Positions 27,285 to 37,621 of a stretch of DNA of 64,000 nt are shown here, one piece after another. The position numbers and the translations under genes were made by a program. The notes beneath the pieces are model-generated. The model ran no database searches, was not told the origin of the DNA, and saw nothing but the letters and a program-made list of their open reading frames with translations. This DNA comes from Chitinophaga silvisoli. GTDB taxonomy: Bacteria; Bacteroidota; Bacteroidia; Chitinophagales; Chitinophagaceae. The DNA lies in the NCBI RefSeq assembly GCF_003412465.1, contig NZ_QTJV01000001.1:806001-870000 (forward strand), in the 5' to 3' direction. How positions within the stretch are numbered: the stretch's first letter is position 1; every line of letters starts with the position of its first letter.

Positions 27285-28565
27285 ATGAGAACAAATTTAT
27301 CTCTCTATATTTTACTTACTGCGTTATTATTTGCCGCCTGTAAAAAGGAGGATGATAATGTATTTAAACAATCGCCTGATGACAGGATTAATGAAGTACT
27401 TAGTACTTACAGTAATGCGCTTACCAGCGCCGAATACGGGTGGAAAGGGATTGTATATCCCTCGGCTGTATCCACAGTACCTTTTAGTTTTTATTTTAAG
27501 TTCGATACGGCGAACCGTGTGCAGATGTATTCCGACTGGGACTCATCTACGCTTAACAACATGCGTGAAAGCAGCTATCGCCTGAAGGCACTGCAGCAAC
27601 CGTGTTTACTATTTGATACCTACAGTTACATTCATATACTCTGCGATCCCGATGCCAGCATCAACGGCGGTTATTATGGCGGCGGTCTGCTGTCCGATTT
27701 TGAGTTCATTCTGGACGGCATGAGCAGCAATGGTGATACTATTAAACTTACAGGACGCCAGCACGCCACTAAGGCGGTGCTCGTCAAAGCTACCTCCAAA
27801 GAGGCACAGGATTATTACGATAGAAAACGGAACCGGGACTTCGACTATTCTTCCCGGTTTCTTACTTATTTTAAAAAGCTGCACACCGGTAAAGGTGATT
27901 ATGACATCTACATTAACCAGAGCTTTAAAAGCATTAAGATTGTAAATGCCAACGTAAAATTCAGTGCCGGTTATTATTTAACACCCCTCGGCGTTTCTTT
28001 CGATAAACCATTTACGGATGCGGGGGAAACCATTTATGGATTTGAAGATGTGTCCTGGTCTGCAGACAATCAGGTCATGAGTCTCAAGGTGAATGGCAGA
28101 GCAGCTACCATCACCAGTGACAAGAAGCCCTATATCGTAGACAGTACTGCCGGCCCCCGCTGGTACAATACTGCCCTGAATGCGGCGACCTACTACATCA
28201 CGCCTTTGGGCTTTCATGTAGACGGTCAGGATGATTATTACAATTTCGCATCCATTCCGGGATTTGCCTACCTCTTTTATTATCCAAATTTCGGACAGAG
28301 CGGATATGACTTCAATGGGCTCATGGAGGATTCTTACTATGGCCCGGCTTTTAAGGCAAAGTTCAACGCTTCCGGGATTACCACATTCACCTACGGAGGC
28401 ACTTTCTATACGATCCCTGACTATAGCACCACCGCCATATCTAACATCGTCACCAGGTTCACAGAGAGCACCGGTTACTACTTTGTGCAGACCAGTGACT
28501 ACAATACCTATGATATGGTGAATGTAAAAGATGCCCGTAGCTGGATCAGCTGGCAATTATACTAA
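27285..28565 (+). CDS. DUF4302-family lipoprotein
   Basis: A 426-residue lipoprotein with lipobox LLFAAC (Cys19) followed by KKEDDNVF. The N-terminal segment RINEVLSTYSNALTSAEYGWKG and the later beta-rich pattern match DUF4302 proteins, which accompany SusCD and Mx1-type peptidases in Bacteroidota. No catalytic motif is visible. A surface-exposed ligand-binding role is inferred from position only. It ends 38 nt before the giant CHU_C gene, with no terminator between. Confidence 0.8.
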   Translation: MRTNLSLYILLTALLFAACKKEDDNVFKQSPDDRINEVLSTYSNALTSAEYGWKGIVYPSAVSTVPFSFYFKFDTANRVQMYSDWDSSTLNNMRESSYRLKALQQPCLLFDTYSYIHILCDPDASINGGYYGGGLLSDFEFILDGMSSNGDTIKLTGRQHATKAVLVKATSKEAQDYYDRKRNRDFDYSSRFLTYFKKLHTGKGDYDIYINQSFKSIKIVNANVKFSAGYYLTPLGVSFDKPFTDAGETIYGFEDVSWSADNQVMSLKVNGRAATITSDKKPYIVDSTAGPRWYNTALNAATYYITPLGFHVDGQDDYYNFASIPGFAYLFYYPNFGQSGYDFNGLMEDSYYGPAFKAKFNASGITTFTYGGTFYTIPDYSTTAISNIVTRFTESTGYYFVQTSDYNTYDMVNVKDARSWISWQLY

Positions 28566-28603
28566 TCCATTAACCCCTCTAAATAATAGAAAAAGAGAAC
28601 CAT

Positions 28604-31600
28604 ATGAGAACCAAGCCTGTTTCTGTACGCCTCGGGGCTGTCTTATACCTGTTATTGTTGTTGCTGCCGGCCATTGGCTTGCGTGCACAGACTGATATTA
28701 CTATCGGTCTGGGCAACGGCAGCAACTCTACGACAACTTATCCTTGTCCTATTCAAGACTGGTATCAGGCTACCCGGGCCCAATATCTTTATCGAGCTTC
28801 AGAATTGACGGCCAAAGGCATGGGCCCCGGTATGATCAATGCTGTTAAATTCAATGCCACCTCCGTAGGAAGCGATGTAGACGGAGCAGAACAATATGCT
28901 ATCAAGATAGTTGGTACTACTGTTGCCTCACTATCTGATTCATATTATGAGCCTGTAGGCAATAACTTCTTCGGACCAGTGGATTATCTGCCAGTGGTCG
29001 GGATTAACTCCTTTCCCATTCCTTCCGGATTTTTCTGGAATGGTACGGACAACATCCTGATAGAGGTTTGTGGTGGCGCGGCATCCTATACACATAATCC
29101 CGTATTCCCTTACACAACAGGTCTTGCGTTCAACGGATCTCATACCTATTACCAGGATGCGGGTACCAGTCTTTGTGGCACCAACCAGGTGAACTCCGCA
29201 TCGACTACCCGTCCCGATATCATTTTCAACTGGACTCCTGCAGCTGCATGTACCGGCACTCCCACCGCCGGTACAGCAGCCAGCAGTGCTTCCAGCGTAT
29301 GTCTGAACGAAAGCTTTACACTTTCTCTCAGCGGTACTACAGTTGCTTCCGGTCTTAAATACCAGTGGCAAAAATCTACTGACAATAGCACCTGGACAAA
29401 CATTCCAAATGATACATTGTCATCACTTACTACCACGCAGACTGCATCCACATATTATCGTTGTGTGGTTACCTGTACTGCCAGCAGTAGTTCGGCGAAC
29501 TCTACGAGCGTACAGGTTACAAGTCCGTCCTTAGTACACGGTACCTTCACTATCAATAAAGCATTGCCTACCGGTGCCGGCAACTTTGCCTCCTTCAATG
29601 ACGCATACAATTATATCAAATGCGGTATTGACGGAGCCGTTGTATTCAATGTGGCCGCAAATGCTGCTACTGCTTACAATGAGCAGCTGATCATGATACC
29701 GGTACCCGGTGCATCGGCTACCAATACCGTTACCTTCAACGGGAATAATGATACGATCGCTTTCCTGAGCACGGCAAGTGCTGAAAGGGCTGTGATCAAA
29801 CTGAATGGCGCAGATTATATCACTTTCAATGATCTCGTGATTCAGGCCAAAGGCAGTTCCTCCAGCCAATACGGCTTTGGTGTACAATTGCTCAATAATG
29901 CGGATTACAACACCATCAATAATTGTAAAATCCTCATCAACACGACTTCTACCTCCAGTGATTATGCAGGTATCGTCGTGAGTGCTTCTGCCACCTCTGC
30001 TACCGGTAGTGGTGACACCAACTCTGATAATAACACTTTCAGCAATAATACCATCATAGGCGGTTATTACAGTATTACACTGGTAGCCAGCTCTACGACC
30101 TCCAATGCAGGCAATAAGATTATCAACAACAAGCTCCTGGATTTCTACTACTACGGTATGTACATTTCTGGATCCTACAACCTGACATTTGAGAAAAATA
30201 CCATCAGCCGTCCTTCACGTACTTCTGTAGATAATTTCTACGGTATCTATGTGACGAACCTGAGTACGAAATTAAACATCAATGCAAACAGGATCACGAA
30301 TCCATTTGGCGGTAGCCCCGCCAGCACCAGCACTTTCTACGGTATTTACTTTACAAGTGTAGATGCCCTGAATACGCTGGAAAACATAGTAAGCAATAAC
30401 CTGATCTACAACCTCACCGGTAGTGGTTCTGTGTATGCTTTCTACAACAGTTCTTCAGACAACGTATACTATTATCACAATACACTTTCACTGGATGGAT
30501 CTGCTACCCCAGGCAGCTCTTATGTAACCAGGGGTTTCTACCAGACTACCCAGGCGGCAGGTATTTACCTGAGAGATAACATGATCACCATTAATCGTGG
30601 TGGACAGAACGTGAAGCATGGTCTCTACTTCAGTACCACATCCAGTGATATCGTATCTAATTACAACAATATCTACCTGGCTCCGGCTGCAACGAGTGCC
30701 TTCACCGGTTATTATGCTGCCAACAGGACCACACTGACTGACTGGCAAACGGCTTCTTCACAGGATGCCAATTCCCTGGCAGCAAATCCTATCTACAAGG
30801 ACAGCACCAATGGCAACTATGCACCCAGCAGCCAGACGGTGAATGACAGAGGTTTCCCTGTAGGCATCGTAGCAGATATCAACAGCGCTGCCCGTAGTAC
30901 TTCTACGCCTGATATGGGTGCCTATGAATTCACTCCTGATCCTTGTACCGCACCACCGGTAGCTGGTACTGCTACTGTAAACAAGAACCCGGTATGTGTG
31001 GGCACGAATGTAGGTTTAGGTCTTACCGGCAATAGTAATGGTCTCACTCAAACTTACCAGTGGCAATATTCTACCACTGCTACAGGACCATGGACAAACC
31101 TGGGTACGCCACTCAATTACCCTGATACTGTAATTGTATCTACGGCTACCTTGTACTACCGTGCAGCAGTAACCTGTAGCGGCAGCACTGCTTATGCTAC
31201 GCCTGTATTGCTGACGGTGAACCCTGCACTACCTCCGAATATCTATACGGTAGATAAGACATTGCCAGCCAGTGCGACCAACTATCCAAGCTTTGCAGCG
31301 GTAAAAGCTGCCCTGGAATGTGGTATCACAGGTCCGGTAGTTTTCAACGTGGTAGCAGGCCGTACACCTTATGAAGAACAGTTCAGCCTGGATTCTGTAA
31401 GAGGTACTTCTGCAATCAATACCATCACCTTCCTGGGTAATGGTAATACTATTCACTATAGTTCCAATACCACCGATGAACGTGCGGTAATTAAACTGAA
31501 GCACACAGACCACATCATCTTTGATAGTCTGAACATAGATGCAACCGGTACGGGTTCCTATGGTTACGGTGTACAGTTCATAGACCATGCAGACAGCAAC

Positions 31601-34600
31601 GTTGTGAAGCATTGTAACATCATTACCAATACAACTGATGGATTTAATACCGATTATGCAGGTGTGGTGATCAATGAAGCAGATGATGATGCAACCAGTA
31701 ACGGTGCTACCCGTTGTACCGGAAACGTGATTGACAGTAATACCGTGACAGGTGGTTTCTACAGTATAACAATAGTAGGTGGAAACAGTGATCCTGTTTA
31801 CAATACGACTGTTAGGAACAATATACTGCAGGATTTCTACTACTATGGCTTCTACCTGGAATATACTTCCGGTACGCTGCTGAAGGGTAATACCATCCAG
31901 CGACCTACCCGTACCAATGTTGGTTACTATTATGGATTGTATGCTTATGGTGAGAACACTAACCTGAATGTACTGGAAAATAAATTTACCAATCCATTCG
32001 GTGGTGCATTGACCTCTACCAATTACTTCTATGGTATCTACTTCAGCAGTGTGTCATCCAATGTAAATACACCAATACTGGTAGCGAACAATATAATGTA
32101 CAAAACCACTGGTGCGGGCGAGCAGTATGCTATTTACAACTACAACTCTCCAGGCATCAATTACTACCACAATACCATCTCCCTGGATAATACCGGTGGT
32201 AGCTCTTCTTATTATTCAAGAGGCTACTATCAGTCCAGCACTACTACTGGTATTAATTTCAAGAATAACATCATTACGATCAATAACACCGGTGCAAACT
32301 ATAAATATGCAGTCTACCTGTCATCCACCGGTACCGAGTTCTTTGCTGACCATAACGACTACTTTGTAGCGGGTGGTGGCAACAATAAATATATCGGTTA
32401 CAGCAGCAGCGACCAGGCCACCCTGGCAGACTGGAAGGCTGCTACCGGTCAGGATGCCGCTACCATCAGTATAGACCCTATCTATGCCGATGCGCCAAAT
32501 GGTAATCTCACTCCTGTGATCTATCCGCTGGATAATACCGGTATCCCATTAGGTATTACCAACGATATCGTGCACAAAACAAGGAGTACGACTACGCCTG
32601 ATATCGGTGCCTATGAAATAGACATCGTACCATGTGTGTCTCCATTGAACCCTGGCACTGCAGTCGTAACACCAAACAGTAATATCTGTATGGGTACGCA
32701 GATTGCACTCGATCTGACAAACAATACACCGGGTGGCCGCATGACCTACCAATGGCAGGCTTCTTATAGCGCCAATGGTCCATGGATCAATGTATCTGAT
32801 ACTCTCTATGTATCTCAGTACAAGATGGAACTGGGCATGCTCAATTACTTCCGTTGTAAGATCGTGTGCTCCGGTACCGATAGTGCATTCTCCACAGTGG
32901 CCTTCGTGAATATGAATGCTCCGCTTGTGAAAGGATTATATACCATCAATCCTACAGGTACAGGCAACCGCAACTTCACTTCCTTCCAGCAGGCGGTAAC
33001 AGCGCTGGAATGTGGTATCGCAGGCTGGGTCATCTTCGATGTAGTACCTGGTACCTACACAGAACAGATCCGCATGCACAAGATCCCAGGTGCATCTGAT
33101 ACCAGCCGTGTCACCTTCCGGAGTCAGAATGGCGACCCTGGATCTGTAGTATTGACGAAAGCCCCTACTGCAGCTGCTAATTATGTATTGAAACTGGATA
33201 GCGCAAGCTATGTGACTTATAAGAATATTACCATTAAAGCAACCGGCTCTACCTATGGAAGAGTGGTGGAACTGGCGGGTACTACTGCCTATGATAGTCT
33301 GCTCACCAACGTCATCACCATGCCGTCTACTACCAGCAACAGTACCAATATGGTAGGTGTCTATGCCAACAGCTTTAAAGGAAACAATAATGCAATTGTT
33401 GGAAATACCATCCTGAACGGTGCAAGTGGTATCTACTTCACAGGTGCAGGATCGAGCGAACAGGCATCGTCTATCGTGATAGACAGCAACATGGTGGCTG
33501 GTGCATATGTAAATGGTATCTATAGCTCTTATGTAGATCACATCGTGATTACCCGGAACAATGTGCTGATGAATGCTCCCCTGGCCAGCTCTTCATACGG
33601 GATCTATAATTACTATGATGATGGTGCGTTCAAGACAAATCACAACACTGTAACTATCAGCAATGCCACTACCACTACCTACGGTATCTATACCTACAGC
33701 TGTGATGCATCGCAGGCAGATACCGCACAGATGGATGGTAACAGGATCATTGCTGTCACAGGTAATACCGGTTCTATGTACGGTCTGTACAACCAGTATT
33801 CTACTTATGTGAATAACGTGAACAACGTGATCAACATCGCTACCTCAGGTAACAATTCCTATGGCTTATACAGCAGCAGTGATGCGAATAGCGTGTACTA
33901 CAACAATACTGTGCAGAGTGCCGCTACTTCATCCAACAACAACATTGCCGCTTACCTGGGTCACGCTTCTGCAGGTTATAGCAATGTCTTCTACAGAAAT
34001 AATATCTTCTCTCATACTGGTGGCGGTTATGCCATGTATGTAACCAGTGTGGGCTATCACAATAGTGATTACAATACACTGTATACTTCAGGTACAAACC
34101 TGGTCAGGAACTCCAATACCGGTGTAAACTATACATCGCTGAATGACTTTGTGACAGCTGCTGACCAGGATGTACACTCCATCGTTTACAAACCTGCATT
34201 CCTGGCTGGTAACAACAACCTGCTGCCGGATCTGAATAACCCTGAAGTATGGGCGATTCATGGCCGTGGTGTACAGGTAAGAGGCAATGCACACGATATA
34301 AACGGTGCATACCGTCCGCAAACCCTGGCAGAAGGTGTGCCTGATATGGGTGCTTATGAGTTCCTGCCAGCTGTAGATCCGGTGTTGTTAACACCGGTGC
34401 CTGCGGCACCATCTCCTGGTATTACCCAGACATTCATGTTCGGTACAGATACCGTTGCGAAAGTGACCTGGGCAGCTTCAGGTGCAGTACCAACTTCCCT
34501 GACACTGAAACGCTACTCAGGGATGAAACCACCAAACCTGGATCCTGCACAGGAATTCATGTACTTCTATACCGACATTGATGCAAGTGGCGCGTACAGC

Positions 34601-37528
34601 AATTTCGATTTCAAACAATACTATGTGCCTTCATGGCAGGGTACATTTGCAGATGAAAAGACAATTCACCTGGGCCGTACCAATAATGACTCAGCCTGGA
34701 TTGTGAATGACAGCAGTAAGATCGATACTGACTTCAAGATCATCTCTGAAAACCAGTTATCATACCTCGACAGGTATACCGGTCTCAAAGGCAGTCAGCC
34801 TGATGTACCGAACTTCCCTGCGCTGCCGGATAGTTCCAACAGGGGTACCCGCTTCTGGGTGGGCTATGGCCACCAGTACTATATGAATGTGGATAACTCA
34901 CAGAACATGGTGCTGTACCTGAGTGCACAACAACCTGCACATGTGGTGGTGAAGATCCATGGTACCAGTTACAGGAAAGAATATACGGTAGCAGCCAACT
35001 CTGTACTGGCTACCGATGTCATTCCTAAATCAGGATTGAGCGATGCCCGTCTCTTAGGCGAAGGTCTCTATGAACAGGGCATCAGTATCGAAAGTGACGT
35101 GCCTATCGTAGCCTATGCACACATCTATAGCGATGCTTCTTCCGGTGCAACCATGCTGTTGCCTGTAGGAACATACGGCTATGAATACTATGCGCTGACC
35201 TCCCGCCAGAACTATAGTAATACTTCTTATTCCTGGTTCTACATCATTGCAGATAATGATAATACCGTAGTTGAGATCACCCCTTCCGTGCCTACACTGG
35301 CGGGGAAACCAGCCAAGGTACCATTTACTGTCACCCTGAATAAGGGCCAGGTGTACCAGGTACTGGGTGCGATTATAAGTGGATCGGAAGGATATGACCT
35401 GTCTGGTAGTAAAGTGAGATCCATCACCAACTCAGCTGGTAAATGTTATCCTGTAGCTGTCTTCTCTGGTAACAGCCGCACTACGTTAGGTTGTGACGGT
35501 TCATTGGGCAGCTCTGGTGATAATGCCATCCAGCAAAACTTCCCGTCACAGGCATGGGGTATGCACTATCTCACAGCACCTACTTCCAGCTCTGATGATG
35601 CGGCTACACTCAGTACGAACATCTTCCGTGTAATGGTAAAAGACACCAGCACTGTAGTGAAACTGAATAATGTGCCGCTGACAGGTTTGATCAATGGCCG
35701 CTATTACCAGTACCAGAGCAACACAGCCGATTACCTGGAATCTAACCAGCCGATCATGGTGGCTCAGTACATGGCATCAGAAGAAGCATGTCCGAATACC
35801 GGTTCAATGGGTGATCCTGAAATGTTCTATATCAGTCCGCTGGAACAGGGTATTAATACTGTAGGCCTGTATCGCAACGTATTGCAGGCGATAGAGGTGA
35901 ATTACCTCACGGTAATCATTCCAACAGGTGGTTTACCATCTCTGCTGATCGATAACAGTAACCTCTTCGACTATACTTATGCTCATCCTAATAAACCAGG
36001 ATATACTGTAGTAGTGAAGAGATGGTCTGCAGCATCTGCACAGTGTATCGTAACCAGTGATTCTGCCTTTACTGCAGTGACCTATGGTATGGGTAGTGTG
36101 GAAAGCTATGGTTTCAATGCCGGTACGCTGGTAAGAAACCTGAATGCGACTACTTCTTTCAACAATAACTATGGTACCGGTTCCAGCTCTAATTATACCT
36201 GTGCCGGAACACCATTCCACTTCACGGCCATGCTGCCTATTAAACCAGTGTCCATTACATGGGAACTGAGCCAGGTAAGCAACCTGTTGCCTGCAGGTGA
36301 TGTAACTCAAACCAACCCTGTAGCACTGGATAGCATCGTAGCCAATGGCAAGACTTATTATAAATATGATCTGACAGGTGATTACATGTTCACCTCACCA
36401 GGTACTTATTATATCCCGATGAAGATGCAGCATCCTGAAATTGAAAGCTGTGACAACACCTCCGAAGTGATGCTCACCATCAAGGTAATCAGGAAACCAG
36501 TTGTGGATTACAGTGTGGATTACTCTGGTTGTGTGGCTGACATTGCTGAGCTGACCGGTAGTGTGACTACTGAAAACAATGCAGCAATCAATACCTGGAA
36601 ATGGAATTTCGCAGATGGTACTACAGCCGCTACACAAAAGGTGACCAGGCAATATCCTGCTGCCGGTACCTATGTAGAAGAGCTGCACATCATCACTTCT
36701 GAAGGTTGTATCGGTGATACTACGAAAGAAGTGGTAGCGAACGAACCTACTGCGGCGAAACTCGTAACCGACAGCTTTACTGTATGCTACAACTCATCTG
36801 TCACCTTCACGGTGAAAGATCCGGAAGCCGGTGTAACCTATAGCTGGTTCAATGCCAGGACAGGGGGTGCACGGCTGGATACAGGCAACACCTTTACCAT
36901 CAATCCGGTGACCACGCCTGGTATCTATTATGTAGAAGCGATGAAGAACGGTTGTGTGAGCACATCCCGCACTGCAGCGAAGGTGACCGTACTGCCACAG
37001 CTGACAGCTCCGGTGGTAGAAGTAGACAGTATCGGTGTAAACACCATCCGCTTCAAATGGAATGCAATACCTGGTGCTACCGGTTACGAAGTAAGTACCG
37101 ACAATGGTAATACCTGGTCTGATCCTTCTTCTGGTCCGCAGGGTACTGAACATGTAGTGACAGGATTGAGGCCTGTGCAGGAGGTGACGCTGATCGTGAA
37201 AGTGAAAGGCTGTGAAGACAAGCTCTCCGATCCGGTATCAGCCATCACGCTGACCGATGGTATCTACATTCCAAATGCATTCTCTCCAAATGGCGATGGC
37301 CTGAACGATGTGCTGAAAGTATATGGTGCTGTGATCCGTGAAGTACACTTTATGGTCTTCAACCAGTGGGGTGAGAAGGTGTTTGAATCAAATGACCAGC
37401 AAATAGGCTGGGATGGTTTCTACAAGAGTAAGGCACAGCCTTCAGGTGTATACATCTATGTTGTAAAACTGAAACTGATTGATGGTAGTGCGGTAGATCG
37501 TAAGGGTTCAGTAAACCTGATCAGGTAA
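28604..37528 (+). CDS. Giant T9SS type-B surface protein: three beta-helix modules, IgGFc-binding domain, PKD, FN3 and CHU_C
   Basis: A 2974-residue cell-surface protein with signal peptide VLYLLLLLLPAIGLRAQ. An N-terminal beta domain (about 30-210) is followed by three tandem modules of 560-575 residues (about 215-779, 780-1342 and 1343-1915). Each module has a Cys-rich Ig-like domain (YQWQ core) and then a right-handed beta-helix rich in Asn ladders (NNTI, NNKL, YYHNT), closing on a PDMGAYEF or PDIGAYEI motif. An IgGFc-binding-protein N-terminal-type domain spans about 2078-2520, a PKD domain about 2632-2710, an Ig-like domain about 2720-2800 and a fibronectin-III-like domain about 2800-2882. 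The type-B T9SS domain occupies about 2885-2974 (IPNAFSPNGDGLNDVL, FNQWGEKVF). It resembles SprB-style adhesins in plan, not sequence. Adhesion or glycan binding is inferred. It belongs to the SusCD operon by spacing. Confidence 0.88.
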   Translation: MRTKPVSVRLGAVLYLLLLLLPAIGLRAQTDITIGLGNGSNSTTTYPCPIQDWYQATRAQYLYRASELTAKGMGPGMINAVKFNATSVGSDVDGAEQYAIKIVGTTVASLSDSYYEPVGNNFFGPVDYLPVVGINSFPIPSGFFWNGTDNILIEVCGGAASYTHNPVFPYTTGLAFNGSHTYYQDAGTSLCGTNQVNSASTTRPDIIFNWTPAAACTGTPTAGTAASSASSVCLNESFTLSLSGTTVASGLKYQWQKSTDNSTWTNIPNDTLSSLTTTQTASTYYRCVVTCTASSSSANSTSVQVTSPSLVHGTFTINKALPTGAGNFASFNDAYNYIKCGIDGAVVFNVAANAATAYNEQLIMIPVPGASATNTVTFNGNNDTIAFLSTASAERAVIKLNGADYITFNDLVIQAKGSSSSQYGFGVQLLNNADYNTINNCKILINTTSTSSDYAGIVVSASATSATGSGDTNSDNNTFSNNTIIGGYYSITLVASSTTSNAGNKIINNKLLDFYYYGMYISGSYNLTFEKNTISRPSRTSVDNFYGIYVTNLSTKLNINANRITNPFGGSPASTSTFYGIYFTSVDALNTLENIVSNNLIYNLTGSGSVYAFYNSSSDNVYYYHNTLSLDGSATPGSSYVTRGFYQTTQAAGIYLRDNMITINRGGQNVKHGLYFSTTSSDIVSNYNNIYLAPAATSAFTGYYAANRTTLTDWQTASSQDANSLAANPIYKDSTNGNYAPSSQTVNDRGFPVGIVADINSAARSTSTPDMGAYEFTPDPCTAPPVAGTATVNKNPVCVGTNVGLGLTGNSNGLTQTYQWQYSTTATGPWTNLGTPLNYPDTVIVSTATLYYRAAVTCSGSTAYATPVLLTVNPALPPNIYTVDKTLPASATNYPSFAAVKAALECGITGPVVFNVVAGRTPYEEQFSLDSVRGTSAINTITFLGNGNTIHYSSNTTDERAVIKLKHTDHIIFDSLNIDATGTGSYGYGVQFIDHADSNVVKHCNIITNTTDGFNTDYAGVVINEADDDATSNGATRCTGNVIDSNTVTGGFYSITIVGGNSDPVYNTTVRNNILQDFYYYGFYLEYTSGTLLKGNTIQRPTRTNVGYYYGLYAYGENTNLNVLENKFTNPFGGALTSTNYFYGIYFSSVSSNVNTPILVANNIMYKTTGAGEQYAIYNYNSPGINYYHNTISLDNTGGSSSYYSRGYYQSSTTTGINFKNNIITINNTGANYKYAVYLSSTGTEFFADHNDYFVAGGGNNKYIGYSSSDQATLADWKAATGQDAATISIDPIYADAPNGNLTPVIYPLDNTGIPLGITNDIVHKTRSTTTPDIGAYEIDIVPCVSPLNPGTAVVTPNSNICMGTQIALDLTNNTPGGRMTYQWQASYSANGPWINVSDTLYVSQYKMELGMLNYFRCKIVCSGTDSAFSTVAFVNMNAPLVKGLYTINPTGTGNRNFTSFQQAVTALECGIAGWVIFDVVPGTYTEQIRMHKIPGASDTSRVTFRSQNGDPGSVVLTKAPTAAANYVLKLDSASYVTYKNITIKATGSTYGRVVELAGTTAYDSLLTNVITMPSTTSNSTNMVGVYANSFKGNNNAIVGNTILNGASGIYFTGAGSSEQASSIVIDSNMVAGAYVNGIYSSYVDHIVITRNNVLMNAPLASSSYGIYNYYDDGAFKTNHNTVTISNATTTTYGIYTYSCDASQADTAQMDGNRIIAVTGNTGSMYGLYNQYSTYVNNVNNVINIATSGNNSYGLYSSSDANSVYYNNTVQSAATSSNNNIAAYLGHASAGYSNVFYRNNIFSHTGGGYAMYVTSVGYHNSDYNTLYTSGTNLVRNSNTGVNYTSLNDFVTAADQDVHSIVYKPAFLAGNNNLLPDLNNPEVWAIHGRGVQVRGNAHDINGAYRPQTLAEGVPDMGAYEFLPAVDPVLLTPVPAAPSPGITQTFMFGTDTVAKVTWAASGAVPTSLTLKRYSGMKPPNLDPAQEFMYFYTDIDASGAYSNFDFKQYYVPSWQGTFADEKTIHLGRTNNDSAWIVNDSSKIDTDFKIISENQLSYLDRYTGLKGSQPDVPNFPALPDSSNRGTRFWVGYGHQYYMNVDNSQNMVLYLSAQQPAHVVVKIHGTSYRKEYTVAANSVLATDVIPKSGLSDARLLGEGLYEQGISIESDVPIVAYAHIYSDASSGATMLLPVGTYGYEYYALTSRQNYSNTSYSWFYIIADNDNTVVEITPSVPTLAGKPAKVPFTVTLNKGQVYQVLGAIISGSEGYDLSGSKVRSITNSAGKCYPVAVFSGNSRTTLGCDGSLGSSGDNAIQQNFPSQAWGMHYLTAPTSSSDDAATLSTNIFRVMVKDTSTVVKLNNVPLTGLINGRYYQYQSNTADYLESNQPIMVAQYMASEEACPNTGSMGDPEMFYISPLEQGINTVGLYRNVLQAIEVNYLTVIIPTGGLPSLLIDNSNLFDYTYAHPNKPGYTVVVKRWSAASAQCIVTSDSAFTAVTYGMGSVESYGFNAGTLVRNLNATTSFNNNYGTGSSSNYTCAGTPFHFTAMLPIKPVSITWELSQVSNLLPAGDVTQTNPVALDSIVANGKTYYKYDLTGDYMFTSPGTYYIPMKMQHPEIESCDNTSEVMLTIKVIRKPVVDYSVDYSGCVADIAELTGSVTTENNAAINTWKWNFADGTTAATQKVTRQYPAAGTYVEELHIITSEGCIGDTTKEVVANEPTAAKLVTDSFTVCYNSSVTFTVKDPEAGVTYSWFNARTGGARLDTGNTFTINPVTTPGIYYVEAMKNGCVSTSRTAAKVTVLPQLTAPVVEVDSIGVNTIRFKWNAIPGATGYEVSTDNGNTWSDPSSGPQGTEHVVTGLRPVQEVTLIVKVKGCEDKLSDPVSAITLTDGIYIPNAFSPNGDGLNDVLKVYGAVIREVHFMVFNQWGEKVFESNDQQIGWDGFYKSKAQPSGVYIYVVKLKLIDGSAVDRKGSVNLIR

Positions 37529-37621
37529 GCCTAATAAAATAGTTATCCCATGAAGTATCCTTTTTTAAATTATACTGCTTGCTATTGCTCTCCACCTACG
37601 GGTGGGGGCAACAGCGGCAGC

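Noticed and set aside
37550..37621. Upstream in-frame ATG of the second IgGFc/PKD protein
   Set aside because: The 24 extra residues are not signal-like and a good signal peptide begins at the Met at 37622, so the shorter start was chosen.
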